A program made the position numbers and the translations under genes. A DNA stretch of 64,000 nt from Boseongicola sp. (GTDB taxonomy: Bacteria > Pseudomonadota > Alphaproteobacteria > Rhodobacterales > Rhodobacteraceae): contig JAPPCV010000052.1 in the NCBI GenBank assembly GCA_028824715.1, positions 1-64,000 of the forward strand, written 5' to 3'. Positions 44,118 through 53,559 of the stretch are shown here, one piece after another; position 1 is the stretch's first letter; every line of letters starts with the position of its first letter. The notes below the pieces were generated by a model. That model ran no database searches and had not been told where the DNA came from. It saw only the letters and a program-made list of their open reading frames with translations.

Positions 44118-44843
44118 ATGGAGTGGCGCGAGGAGGGAGTCGTCCTTGCACGTCGCCGTCACGGCGAAAACGCCTTGATCATCGAGGTGTTCACGCGCGG
44201 CCATGGCCGACACGCCGGAATTGTGCGGGGCGGCGGGTCGCGGCGACTGGCGCCGATCCTGGAGCCGGGAAACCAGGTCCAGGCTGCATGGCGTGCGCGC
44301 CTGCCGGAACATCTGGGCAGTTTCCAGGTCGAGCCCGTGCTGGCCCGCGCCGCATTGCTCATGGGCGAACGCCGGACACTTGCCGGACTGAACGCAGTCA
44401 CGTCCCTGCTGTCCTACGCGCTGCCAGAGCGGGAACCGCATCCGGCGCTGTACGACGGAACTCTGGCAGTGCTTGAAATGATGTGCGACGGCCCTTTCTG
44501 GCCGTTGGCCTACGTGCGGTGGGAGCTCGCGCTGCTGGAGGAGCTTGGCTTCGGCCTTGACCTGTCCAGGTGCGCCGTGACGGGAGCGACCGAGGGCCTT
44601 GTCTACGTTTCGCCCAAGTCCGGCCGTGCTGTCTCAGACGCCGGGGCCGGGGAGTGGAAACCGAACCTTCTGCCCCTGTCGCCGTCCCTTCTTGGCCGAG
44701 GTGACGGCACCGCCGCCGAAATCAGTGACGGCCTGAAGACGACCTGCCATTTCCTGAAGTCGCGGCTTGTTCCCGCGCTCGGCAATCGCCGTTTGCCCGA
44801 AGCCCGCGACCGGCTGGCAGACATCTTGGCAAGCGAGTCGTGA
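44118..44843 (+). CDS. recO: DNA repair protein RecO
   Basis: The 241-residue protein begins [20 protein letters not shown], the standard RecO start, followed by the OB-fold [19 protein letters not shown] and the helical domain [34 protein letters not shown] and [20 protein letters not shown]. RecO loads RecA onto SSB-coated DNA and anneals strands. The ATG at 44118 follows AAGGAAAG; the long upstream frame is not coding. The C-terminus has the usual [18 protein letters not shown] pattern. The usual era/rnc neighbours are not here. Confidence 0.93.
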   Translation: MEWREEGVVLARRRHGENALIIEVFTRGHGRHAGIVRGGGSRRLAPILEPGNQVQAAWRARLPEHLGSFQVEPVLARAALLMGERRTLAGLNAVTSLLSYALPEREPHPALYDGTLAVLEMMCDGPFWPLAYVRWELALLEELGFGLDLSRCAVTGATEGLVYVSPKSGRAVSDAGAGEWKPNLLPLSPSLLGRGDGTAAEISDGLKTTCHFLKSRLVPALGNRRLPEARDRLADILASES

Positions 44844-44957
44844 CCGTCCGACCGAAGGGGATTGGCGCCTGCAAGGCATGCAGGACCTTCTCGTTCGCTT
44901 CCGTCGCGGCGAGCGCATGAATCCGCGCGAAGCAATGGCCCGGCGCCGGCCTGGCGC

Positions 44958-47285
44958 TCACTCCCGCCCCGGTTCGGCCATGCGGTAGCCGACTCCGCGC
45001 TCGTTGAAGATCCACGTGGGGTTGGCTGCGTTGTCGCCAAGCTTGCGGCGGAGCGTGCGGACGAAGATGCGCACCAGGTTGGTATCGGCGCTGTCGCGCC
45101 CGTTCCAGACCCGGCGCAGCAGCGTGTCGTAAGTCACCACACGTCCCGCATCGAGCGCCAGGACGCGCAGGAGTTCGTGCTCGGTTGCGGTGAGGGCGAC
45201 CGCCTCGCCGCCGACGGTTACGCGTCGCCGGTCAAAGTCGATTGCGAGCGCGCCGAGCACCAGGGGCTCCGGCGTCTCGTGGCGGCGGAGCGCGGCGCGG
45301 ACCCGCGCAACCAGCTCGGTCGGCGAGAAGGGCTTGACGATGTAGTCGGCTGCGCCCGCTTCGAGTGCGGCGGCGACGGTCTCGTCTCGGCCGTAGCCAG
45401 AGATGAATATCACCGGCAGGTCGGAGAGTTCGGGGACTTCCTGCATGAGTTCGATGCCGTCTTGCCCGGGCAGTATGAGGTCGAGCAGCACCAGCCGCGG
45501 CTTCTCGTTTCGGATGATGCGGGCGATCTGTCCCGGCTCGCCGGTAACCAGCGGGGCGTAACCGGCCGCGGACAGCGTGTCGCGCACGGAGCGGAGCACG
45601 TGCGGGTCGTCGTCGACCGCCAGGATCCGGGCCCGTTCGGCCGGTTGCGGTTTCGGAATCTGTTCCGCTCTCGTCCTGGTGTCTGCTTCCCCGGCCACGG
45701 GCAGGGTGAACGTGACGGTGGTGCCGCGCCCGGGACCGTCGCTCTCCGCCCGGATGCGGCCGCCATGGGCCTCCACCAGCCCTTTGCAGATGGCGAGGCC
45801 CAGGCCATGGCCGGCCTTCGACCCGTCCTTGGCGTGCTTGTCGAAGAACCGCGCCAGCAGCTCCGGTGCCAGGCCGCGGCCCTCGTCCGTGACCGCGACC
45901 GCGACATGGGAGTCCTCCCGCAACGCCGAGACGCGAATCGGGGACGATTCCGGGGCGTGCCGAGCAGCGTTGGCGAAGAGGTTGTTGAGGACCTGCACGA
46001 TGCGTCGGCGGTCAGCCATCGCCCGCGCCAGGCCGACAGGCAGGTCGACGATGATGCCATGCCGCCCGCCGCCGCCGATGAAGGTGTCCCGCGCACGCTC
46101 CACCAGATCGGACACCTCCGAGGGCTCGGGCGAGACCGAGAGCGTGCCCGTGTCGATGCGGCCCGCGTCGAGCAGGTCGCCGATCAGGCCGCGCATGTGG
46201 CCGGACTGCTCGACGATGATGCGGTGGAACTCGCGCATTTCGGCCGGGTCGAGCGCCGCCGCGTCATCCAGCAGCGTCACCGCCGAGCCTCTGATGGCGG
46301 CCAGCGGCTCCCTCAGCTCGTGGCCCACCAGGCCGAGGAACTCGGTGCGCAAGCGCTCGATCTCGTCAAGCGGCGCCAGGTCCTGCATGGTCACCACCAC
46401 CGACGTCACCGTGCCGTCCTCGGCATTGATCGGCGTCGCGTTGACCAGCATCCTCACGCTGCGCCCGTCCGGCACCGAGAGCACGACCTCTTCCGCGCGC
46501 ACGGTCTTGGCGGCGCCCAGATGCTGTGCGATGGGAAACTCGGCGAGCGAGATCTCGCGCCCGTCCGCGCGGCTGAAGCTGACCACCTCCAGCAGATCTT
46601 CCGGCTGGCTGGCGGGCATCCTCAGCCCCTCCACGATCCGGCGCGCTTCCCGGTTGAACGACACCGGACGGCCGCTCTTCGCGTCGAACACCACGACGCC
46701 CACCGGGGAGGTCTCGATCAGGGCCTCGAGATCCGCCCGTGCGCTGCGCTCGTCGCGATGGATGCGCGCGTTGGCGATCGCGGACGCGGCCTGAAAGGCG
46801 AACAGCGTCAGGGCCTCCTCGTCCTCGCGGGTGAACGCCTCCCCGTTCGCCTTGTCGGCGAGGAAGAAGCTTCCGACGTCGGCGTCGCGGTGGCGCATCG
46901 GCGTGCCTTGAAAGGTGCGGGAGAAGGCTGGCGCGGGTTCGATTCCGAGTGCACGGACGTAGCCCGAAAGGTCGTCGACCCGCAGCGGCCCCGGCAATTG
47001 GCGGAAGTGCTCGAACAGGCGCACGCTTTCGGGCCACGCGAGGAGGTCCTCGCGTTCCTCTGCTGTGAAGCCCGAGAACACGAAGTCGAGCGGCGCGCCT
47101 GCCTCGTCGACGGTGGCTATGACACCCCAGCGGGCGCCCGTGAGCGCCCGGGCGCTCTCGACCACCTCTTCAAGCACGGTGTCGAGGTCGAGGCTTGCGT
47201 TGATCCGGAGAATCGCCGCGTTCAACATGGCGATGCGCTTGCGCAGCGCATCGTTCTCCCGTTTCAGGTCGTCGGGTCTCGCCAA
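44958..47285 (-). CDS. Sensor histidine kinase fused to an OmpR-type response regulator
   Basis: This 775-residue protein holds a whole two-component system. A coiled start and GAF domain (about 25-175) are followed by a PAS domain (185-305), HisKA with FLGLVGHELREPLAAIRG (phospho-His 322) and HATPase (N box VLNNLFANAARHA, G boxes VTDEGRGLAPEL and AGHGLGLAICKG, to 530). Then come a linker, a receiver (552-668; DDD at 558-560, phospho-Asp 602 in LVLLDLILPGQDG, Lys 651) and a winged-helix DNA-binding domain (680-772, with ALTATEHELLRVLALDAGRV and TLRRKLGDNAANPTWIFNER). There is no membrane segment, so sensing is cytoplasmic. Receiver and DNA-binding parts resemble KdpE. Its targets are unknown. 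Confidence 0.92.
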   Translation of the reverse strand: MARPDDLKRENDALRKRIAMLNAAILRINASLDLDTVLEEVVESARALTGARWGVIATVDEAGAPLDFVFSGFTAEEREDLLAWPESVRLFEHFRQLPGPLRVDDLSGYVRALGIEPAPAFSRTFQGTPMRHRDADVGSFFLADKANGEAFTREDEEALTLFAFQAASAIANARIHRDERSARADLEALIETSPVGVVVFDAKSGRPVSFNREARRIVEGLRMPASQPEDLLEVVSFSRADGREISLAEFPIAQHLGAAKTVRAEEVVLSVPDGRSVRMLVNATPINAEDGTVTSVVVTMQDLAPLDEIERLRTEFLGLVGHELREPLAAIRGSAVTLLDDAAALDPAEMREFHRIIVEQSGHMRGLIGDLLDAGRIDTGTLSVSPEPSEVSDLVERARDTFIGGGGRHGIIVDLPVGLARAMADRRRIVQVLNNLFANAARHAPESSPIRVSALREDSHVAVAVTDEGRGLAPELLARFFDKHAKDGSKAGHGLGLAICKGLVEAHGGRIRAESDGPGRGTTVTFTLPVAGEADTRTRAEQIPKPQPAERARILAVDDDPHVLRSVRDTLSAAGYAPLVTGEPGQIARIIRNEKPRLVLLDLILPGQDGIELMQEVPELSDLPVIFISGYGRDETVAAALEAGAADYIVKPFSPTELVARVRAALRRHETPEPLVLGALAIDFDRRRVTVGGEAVALTATEHELLRVLALDAGRVVTYDTLLRRVWNGRDSADTNLVRIFVRTLRRKLGDNAANPTWIFNERGVGYRMAEPGRE

Positions 47286-47838
47286 TTCGGGCCTCTCTCG
47301 CTCGAATCACGGAATTCGCGGTCCGCAGTACTGCCCGCGGGTGGGCGGAACGGTGCAAACCTTATAGATGTTGCACCTCAGTGCGCAAGTTTCGCACGGA
47401 CGTCTCACGGCAGTGCGCGTGCAGGACGGCAGGATGCGGGCGAACCGGTCGTCGCCTGCCGAGGGCCGACGAATCCGTGTCCCGGCAAATGTTCGCCTGC
47501 GGCGGCGGCAAGGCGCCGACCTGCCTTTCGCAGCCGGGAAAGGCAGGTGTCGCGCAGCAGCTTCGTCGGCAAGGCATGTTCGGTCCCGCCGAAATCCTGA
47601 TCCGGTCCACGATGCATGTTGAAGCCGTGAGAGGGGGCGAGACCCGCAGGTTCCGACAACCCGGGGTTGGCGCGAACCTGGTCTGTCCGGCGCCGGGGCG
47701 GCCGAGGCGCAGACCGCCACGACGCTGGCCTCCAACAGCGGCGAAAGCATTGGCAGCGGATTAGGCACCTTTGGTGCGCAGGGTTTCTCGACTGGCGAAC
47801 AGGGCGCGGCAATCTCGGCGAGTCAGCTCTCGCTGGTC
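47286..47838. other. Region without an intact gene
   Basis: About 550 bp upstream of the kinase-regulator gene. From 47629 the plus strand has an open frame leading into the MORN-like gene (AAEAQTATTLASNSGESIGS), suggesting that gene was once longer. The rest shows nothing recognisable. Confidence 0.35.
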
Positions 47839-48159
47839 ATGACGGTGAAGGGCACGCTCGCGAGCGCCGCGAAAGGCTCAGGGACTGCCGCCGGCACGCG
47901 CCCGGTTGCCGGCGGTGCATGTGTCGACGGGTTGAGGCATGGAATGTGGCGGATCGCGCATCCCGACGGCTCGGTCGAGGGGGGCTGCAACGTCGCCGGC
48001 CTTCTGCATGGCGCGTGGGTGCTTCGCGACCCCGGCAGGCAGGATCATTGCCCGAGAGCGCTGGTGTCTCGGCAGGTCGACTGGCACCGGACGGTGGACG
48101 ACGAGGATGGCCCGTGCGGCGTGTTGCCCTTCGAAACGTGCGGGAGTGCCGAGCCGTAG
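47839..48159 (+). CDS. Small MORN-repeat-like protein, possibly a gene remnant
   Basis: The 106-residue frame starts MTVKGTLASAAKGSGTAAGT and contains GACVDGLRHGMWRIAHPDGS and EGGCNVAGLLHGAWVLRDPG, two units of the G..HG.W....PDG..E.G type, as in MORN-like bacterial proteins. The reading frame remains open to 47629 with compositionally similar sequence, so the ATG used here may be internal to a decayed longer gene. No signal peptide or ribosome site is convincing. Function is unknown. Confidence 0.4.
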   Translation: MTVKGTLASAAKGSGTAAGTRPVAGGACVDGLRHGMWRIAHPDGSVEGGCNVAGLLHGAWVLRDPGRQDHCPRALVSRQVDWHRTVDDEDGPCGVLPFETCGSAEP

Positions 48160-48671
48160 CCAATGCGCTGCCTTGGGTTCTGGCTGCCACCATCGAAATC
48201 GCGCAAGGGCGTCTGTAGCCGCCGAAGTGCCAGCCCCGCGCATCGAACCTGACGTCACGCGCCAGGAAACGGAAGGGTGCGGCCTTGGAACCTGCATCAT
48301 GTTCGATCTGACGCCGCCCGTGTCAGCGGCGAGGGTCAAGGGCCCGGTCGCTGGGGCTCGGAACGGACCGTCGCGCCCAGTCCGGAGAGGATGCGATTTC
48401 GGCGGGCGAGTGACAGAAGGAAGACCAGGTGGCGCCGCCGGGCGCGGAGATCGAGTCAATCCGGCGACTCTCTGGTTGCGGCACGGCGAACGCCGGGAGG
48501 GAAGGCGGCCAGCGTCCTGAAGACGAGGTAACCGATGCAAGGCGCTGCCGGCACGCCCCGGGACGTGGACGAACACGCGACGCACGACGGGTTCGGACGT
48601 GAAGTTCGGGCATTCGGCAATATTTGCTGCGCAGCAAGAGAGTGCGCAGGGTATGGCATTGGCGGCAGCTT
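48160..48671. other. Region without a recognised gene
   Basis: This 510-bp stretch lies after the MORN-like gene and before the 3' end of the acyl-CoA dehydrogenase gene. No domain, RNA or repeat was found. Confidence 0.35.
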
Positions 48672-50330
48672 TCAGCCCAGCAATCGCCGCGCGATCACTT
48701 GCGCCTGTATCTCGGCAGCGCCCTCGAAGATGTTCAGGATCCGCGAATCGCAGAGAATCCGGCTGATCCCGTATTCGAGCGCAAATCCGTTGCCGCCGTG
48801 AATCTGCAGCGCGTTGTCCGCTGCAGCCCAGGCGACCCGCGCGCTCAGCAGCTTGGCCATGCCGGCCTCGAGGTCGCAGCGCCTGTTCGCGTCCTTCTGC
48901 CGTGCGGCATGATAGGCAAGTTGCCGTGCGATCGTGATCTCGACGGCCATGATGGCGAGCTTCGAGGCAACGCGCGGAAACGCGATCAGGGAACGGCCGA
49001 ACTGCTTGCGGTCCTCGGCATATCGAAGGCCTGCGTCGAGAGCCGACTGCGCGACGCCGATCGCCCTCGCCGCCGTCTGGATGCGCGCGCTTTCGAATGT
49101 TTGCATCAGCTGCTTGAATCCCTGACCCTCCGCACCGCCAAGCAGGCTCTCGTCCTTGATTCGGAATCCGTCGAAATTGATCGTGTACTCCTTCATGCCG
49201 CGGTAGCCGAGAACCTTTATCTCTCCGCCGGAAAGGCCGTCATCGACAAAGGGTGCGCCGGTGGTGCTCGGGGTCTTTGCGGCCAGGAACATCGACAGTC
49301 CGCGATAGTCCGACGAATCCGGATCGGTGCGCGCCAGCACCGCCATCAGGTTGCTGCGCGCCGCATGCGTGATCCAAGTCTTGTTACCGGAAATCACCCA
49401 GTTCGCTCCGTCGCGTTCCGCCCGCGTCCTGAGAGAGCCAAGGTCGGATCCCGTGTCGGGCTCGGTGAAGACCGCGGTCGGCAGGATCTCTCCCGACGCG
49501 AGGCCCGGCAGCCACCGGGCCTTCTGCTCTTCGGTGCCGCCCGTGAGGATGAGTTCGGCAGCGATTTCCGAACGCGTGCCCAGCGAGCCGGTGCCGATGT
49601 AGCCTCGCGACAGCTCTTCCGAGACCACGACCATGGCCGTCCGGGACAGGCCGACCCCGCCATACTCCTCGGGAATCGTCAGTCCGAAGACGCCCATTCC
49701 GGCGAGTTCCTCGATGACGTCCATCGGGATGAGTTCGTCGTTGAGGTGCCAGTCATGGGCGAACGGCTCGATCCGGTCCCGTGCGAAGCGGCGAAACTGC
49801 TCTCGGATCATTTCAAGTTCGTCATCGAGTCCCGTGGCGCCGTAGACGATGTCGCCGGCCATTGCCCGGATCAGTTCCACCAGCCGCATCCGTGCGGCCT
49901 GGGAGTTTCCGTTCCGGGCCAGGGCGAGCGTGTCGGGTGTGAGGGTTTCCTGCAGGTCTTCCGGCGAAAGGCCCAGATCCCAGGGCCGGACGAATTCGTG
50001 CTGGCTCATCGGAATCCCGCCGATGATCTGGGAAAGGTACTCGCCGAACGCGATCTGGTGAGTCAGCCGCTCCACTTCGCCGAACCGTCCCTTGCTCTCG
50101 AGTCGTTCAGCCCAGCCCTGCATCTGCCGCAAGGCCTGCGCGCAGGTCGCGAACCACGCCAGCCCGTGCGCGGCGGTCTGTTCCCGGTCCAGGAGAGCCG
50201 AACTGACCTCGTCGTTCTCGCTCGCCAGGCACCATACGCGCCCGATCGCCCGGGCCAGGAGCGCATCGACGGAATCCGTGGCGGCCTTGGTCTGCTGCGA
50301 GAGGTTCTCGAGGACAGTCGGTTCAGTCAT
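48672..50330 (-). CDS. Acyl-CoA dehydrogenase family protein
   Basis: The 552-residue flavoprotein has an N-terminal helical extension of about 130 residues before the standard ACAD domains. MIREQFRRFARDRIEPFAHD starts the ACAD part, and FGLTIPEEYGGVGLSRTAMV, ILPTAVFTEPDTGSDLGSLR, VISGNKTWITHAARSNLMAV, RIQTAARAIGVAQSALDAGL and LQIHGGNGFALEYGISRILC follow in order. Long ACADs of this kind act on acyl-CoAs or acyl-ACPs in branched-chain or polyketide-like metabolism; the substrate is unknown. The ATG at 50330 (MTEPTVLENLSQQTKAATDS) fits better than one 47 codons upstream. Confidence 0.88.
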   Translation of the reverse strand: MTEPTVLENLSQQTKAATDSVDALLARAIGRVWCLASENDEVSSALLDREQTAAHGLAWFATCAQALRQMQGWAERLESKGRFGEVERLTHQIAFGEYLSQIIGGIPMSQHEFVRPWDLGLSPEDLQETLTPDTLALARNGNSQAARMRLVELIRAMAGDIVYGATGLDDELEMIREQFRRFARDRIEPFAHDWHLNDELIPMDVIEELAGMGVFGLTIPEEYGGVGLSRTAMVVVSEELSRGYIGTGSLGTRSEIAAELILTGGTEEQKARWLPGLASGEILPTAVFTEPDTGSDLGSLRTRAERDGANWVISGNKTWITHAARSNLMAVLARTDPDSSDYRGLSMFLAAKTPSTTGAPFVDDGLSGGEIKVLGYRGMKEYTINFDGFRIKDESLLGGAEGQGFKQLMQTFESARIQTAARAIGVAQSALDAGLRYAEDRKQFGRSLIAFPRVASKLAIMAVEITIARQLAYHAARQKDANRRCDLEAGMAKLLSARVAWAAADNALQIHGGNGFALEYGISRILCDSRILNIFEGAAEIQAQVIARRLLG

Positions 50331-50438
50331 GCTCTTGCCGAAATCGCGGAATTTCGCCCCCGGGGTTTCTGCGCGTGCGAACGCTAGGGCGTTTGCAAGT
50401 GCAGCGCAAGAAGATTTCAAGGGAGTGCGGCATTTTGA

Positions 50439-51269
50439 ATGAAAATGTCGCTTGCGAATTCTCTTTCTCACGAGGGGCCGAGCCGATACGAAGCGGCAAT
50501 GATTGCGGAACTGGCAGCGATGGGAACGGTCGCGTTGGCTGCGGCCCTGGTCCTTGCCCTTCTGGCGGGTGTCGTGAAGGGCATGACGGGGTTTGGCGTG
50601 CCGATGATCCTGATCTCCGGGCTTGGATCCTTTCTTTCTCCGGAACTGGCGCTGGCGGGCATGATTCTCTCTGCCCTTGTCACCAATCTTTTCCAGGCGT
50701 TCCGGCAGGGGATCCGGGCCGCATTCCAGTCAGTGCGGACGCACTGGCGCTATCTTGCAACGATGCTGGCATTCCTGATCCTCGGCAGCCAGATCGTCCT
50801 GAGCATTCCGGCAGGGCTGCTGTTCCTGATCCTCGGAATCACGATCACGTTCTTTGCGTCGCTGCAGCTGGCTGGCTGGCGACCGCAAGTGTCGGCGCGG
50901 CATCGGCGACCGACCGAAATCGGCACTGGAGCCGTGGCCGGCTTCCTTGGCGGCCTGACCGGAACCTGGGGGGCGCCCACGGCGCTGTACCTGACCGCCT
51001 TGGGTGTGCCGAGGACGGAGCATGTCCGTGTCCAGGGTGCCGTCTATGGCACCGGTGCGCTGATGCTGACGCTGGCGCATCTGCAATCCGGCGTGCTGTC
51101 CGGCGTGGGTCTGAACCTGTCAATTGTCCTCGTCGTTCCGGCACTGGCAGGGGTGGCAGTGGGAGTTGCCGTTCAGGACCGGCTGGATCAGGAGAGATTC
51201 CGGACGGTCATTCTTGCGCTCCTTGTGCTTGCCGGACTGAATCTCGTGCGCAGGGCGGTTTTCGGCTAG
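50439..51269 (+). CDS. Sulfite/organosulfonate exporter TauE/SafE family protein
   Basis: The 276-residue membrane protein has about eight helices and the family pattern VLALLAGVVKGMTGFGVPMI in the first helix and GAVAGFLGGLTGTWGAPTAL in the second repeat. TauE/SafE proteins export sulfite, sulfonates or sulfoacetate. It stands divergent from the acyl-CoA dehydrogenase with about 110 bp between. The start could be the ATG at 50499 (MIAELAAMGTVALAAALVLA). The nearby DMSP and C-S lyase genes also concern sulfur, but no direct link can be shown. Confidence 0.85.
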   Translation: MKMSLANSLSHEGPSRYEAAMIAELAAMGTVALAAALVLALLAGVVKGMTGFGVPMILISGLGSFLSPELALAGMILSALVTNLFQAFRQGIRAAFQSVRTHWRYLATMLAFLILGSQIVLSIPAGLLFLILGITITFFASLQLAGWRPQVSARHRRPTEIGTGAVAGFLGGLTGTWGAPTALYLTALGVPRTEHVRVQGAVYGTGALMLTLAHLQSGVLSGVGLNLSIVLVVPALAGVAVGVAVQDRLDQERFRTVILALLVLAGLNLVRRAVFG

Positions 51270-52053
51270 GACGATCATCATGGAAACGGGATGTGAGGGT
51301 CCTCGGGCCGTTTCGGGCAAGGCCGACTTGTCTCACATTTCCTGCCGGCCAAGTTTGGCGTGACTTGGGACAAGCCCGCTCGGAGTCGCTTTCCCAGGCA
51401 ACCCCACTGGCGTACGGCGCCGACACTGTCGCGAAAGCAACATTGGCTCTTGCCGGCACGGTCCCGGTAACGCGAACTCGCGGACGGTCTGGATGCTCGG
51501 CCGGAGGGCTAAGCGGCTCGGCTGCCAGCTGGCCAGCCTGCCCACGTATCCGGATTCGGAACGCCGCGGCTGATCATCTGTCTCTCCGTTCGTGGCCTGC
51601 GGAACTCCTATGCCGGGAATCGCAGGAATCCGGTAGCCCAAGCGAACCCGTCCGGGTTGGAGTGCATCGATCTCTGCCCCAACACTTGGCCGGGAGCCGC
51701 TCTACAGGCCCGTCCCTCGCCACGTCGAGCCTGTGAAACGGGAAGCGGAATGGATCGTCCTGTGCCCGGACAGGGAACTGGTCGTGATTTCCGACGCCGC
51801 ATCAGAAACGGTTCGGTGTCGTCCCCAGCAGGACCAGAATTCCTGTTGAAGGCCTCGGTCGGGAGGTGATAGGGCCCCGGACAGGGCCGTCAGGGATTCC
51901 TCGTGCCACGTTGACTTGCTCTGCAACGCCAGCCTGTCGAATCTGAGCCTGGGCGGTCGACCTGAACTGACCGGCGATCCAACACGTCGCATCTCGAACG
52001 GGGAGGCGCACCGGAATGCGGCACCAGTCGCCGATTGTGCAAGAGGCTCTGGC
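51270..52053. other. Region without a recognised gene
   Basis: About 780 bp. On the minus strand a frame from about 51641 reads LSRQCRRRTPVGLPGKATPS and QEM near its end, which looks like once-coding C-terminal sequence, possibly of a mobile-element gene. It could not be assigned, and no terminal repeats were seen. Confidence 0.3.
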
Positions 52054-52944
52054 ATGGCGTACAAGCTGATACTGGGTGATCGCGCATATTCCAGCTGGTC
52101 CCTTCGCGCCTGGCTGCTCTTTGAGCGCTACGGCATCCCGGCGGATGTCCGCATTGTCAGGCTCGGCGACGGCACGGTTGCCGAACAGCTCGCCGCCCAC
52201 CAGCCGGCACGTTCTGTCCCGACGCTCGTTACGGACGACGGCGCGGCAATTTGCGATTCGCTTGCCATCGCGGAGGAACTGGCGGCGCGGCATCCGGACG
52301 CGGGGTTCTGGCCCGGCATTCCTCGAGCTCGAGCCGTATCGCGCAGTCTCTCCGCCGAGATGCATTCAGGCTTCGCCGCACTGCGCGAAGGTTGTCCAAT
52401 GAACCTGCGTTGCGCCTACCGGGACTACGCTCCGTCAGGAGATGTCCTGAACGACCTTGCCCGGATCGAGACGATCTGGGCTCATGCGCTTGACGCCTTT
52501 GGCGGTCCCTGGCTCTGTGGCGGCTATTCCGTCGCGGATGCATTCTTTGCCCCGGTGGCGGCACGCATTGCCGGCTACGGTCTCCCGGTCGGGTCCTGCT
52601 CAAGAACGTACGTCGAAGCCCATCTGGCTGACCCCGCCTTCCGACGCTGGCGTGCCATGGGGCTCGTCGACGGTCCCGACCTGGCTCGAATCTCGCGTGA
52701 CCATGCACGGTGCGCCTGGCCCGGACCCGTGCCGTTGCCCGCAGTGGTGGCGGATTCCGGTCGCTCCGAGAACGAGAAGTGTCCGTATTCCGGAAGGCCG
52801 GTCACTCATTTTCTTGAACTGGACGGCCGGATCTTCGGCTTCTGCAATCCGTTCTGCCGCGACAAGACCGTCGCCGACCCGGAGGCCTGGTCCGCCTTCA
52901 TGGACCTCTTCCAGGCCCGACAGGTGCCGTCAAAGGGCGCATGA
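52054..52944 (+). CDS. Glutathione S-transferase with a C-terminal Cys-rich domain
   Basis: The 296-residue protein has a thioredoxin-like GST N-domain (MAYKLILGDRAYSSWSLRAW, with RSVPTLVTDDGAAICDSLAI) and an all-helical C-domain (to about 215) as in zeta/YfcF-like GSTs. About 50 extra residues follow, containing CPYSGRPVTHFLELDGRIFG and FCNPFCRDKTVADPEAW. The pattern CPxSG-x14-FCNxFCRDK suggests a small metal-binding, TRASH/YHS-like unit. In relatives this tail appears to occur as a separate small protein, so this looks like a fusion. The start follows AAGAGG; upstream sequence is not coding. Confidence 0.82.
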   Translation: MAYKLILGDRAYSSWSLRAWLLFERYGIPADVRIVRLGDGTVAEQLAAHQPARSVPTLVTDDGAAICDSLAIAEELAARHPDAGFWPGIPRARAVSRSLSAEMHSGFAALREGCPMNLRCAYRDYAPSGDVLNDLARIETIWAHALDAFGGPWLCGGYSVADAFFAPVAARIAGYGLPVGSCSRTYVEAHLADPAFRRWRAMGLVDGPDLARISRDHARCAWPGPVPLPAVVADSGRSENEKCPYSGRPVTHFLELDGRIFGFCNPFCRDKTVADPEAWSAFMDLFQARQVPSKGA

Positions 52945-53052
52945 CGCGTGCGGCCGCCTCTGCCGGCGCCTTGCCGCTCGCGAGCATTGGTGACGAAATC
53001 TCGGGGATCCGGGAAGTCGCCGGGATTCACATTCCCAAGGGCGTGGGTGCTT

Positions 53053-53168
53053 AGTGACCTGAAGACGCCGTTAAAAGGCCATATGTGACCTACTGTATCC
53101 AAAATGCCACCAGAAGAGGTCACTTAAAGCCTATTGACAATGCAAATGACAAAAGGTCAGATATGACC
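53053..53168 (+). promoter_or_regulatory. hipBA promoter with an array of GGTCA/TGACC operator half-sites
   Basis: A -35-like TTGACA (53134-53139) lies in an AT-rich island. The palindrome GGTCA-GATA-TGACC (53155-53168) covers the expected -10 region. Further half-sites occur at 53054-53060 and 53085-53091 (both GTGACCT) and 53117-53123 (AGGTCAC). The arrangement fits cooperative autorepression by the HipB-like protein encoded 53 bp downstream. Confidence 0.6.
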
Positions 53169-53220
53169 CACAAATGACGAATCAACTCTTAACCGGCATC
53201 TTTTGGCCTTCAAGGACGAC

Positions 53221-53559
53221 ATGGCGACACCAAGGCAGGCAGAACTGGAGATCGGGCAACGCCTTGCGCGCCTGCGGCTGTCTCGAAACGTGACGCAGGC
53301 CGCCCTTGCCCGGAAGGCAGGCATCGGCGTGCGCACCCTGCGACGCCTCGAGGCCGGGGAACCCTCGACCCTCGACACGTTCCTTCGCGTCGCCATGGCA
53401 CTTGACCTGGAGGAGGCCATCCTCTCCGCCCTGCCCGAAGGGTGCATCCGGCCCATTGAACGCGTGTCAAGAAAGGGAAGCGAGCGCAGGAGGGCCAGCC
53501 CGACCTCGAAACCCCGGGCGAGATCAACCTGGACATGGGGTGACGGGCAGGATGACTGA
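53221..53559 (+). CDS. hipB: HipB-like Xre-family antitoxin
   Basis: The 112-residue protein has a Cro/C1-type HTH at about 10-65 (EIGQRLARLRLSRNVTQAAL, IGVRTLRRLEAGEPSTLDTF). A low-complexity basic tail follows. HipB proteins bind operators and neutralise HipA. The ATG at 53221 has AAGGA at 5 bp and is preferred over 53203. The gene ends 8 bp inside the hipA start, so the two are translated together. Confidence 0.85.
   Translation: MATPRQAELEIGQRLARLRLSRNVTQAALARKAGIGVRTLRRLEAGEPSTLDTFLRVAMALDLEEAILSALPEGCIRPIERVSRKGSERRRASPTSKPRARSTWTWGDGQDD

Noticed and set aside
51333..51641. Minus-strand frame ending LPGKATPSGLVPSHAKLGRQEM as a TnpB tail
   Set aside because: No DRD.NA.RN motif, zinc ribbon or end hairpin was found, so there is no support beyond composition.
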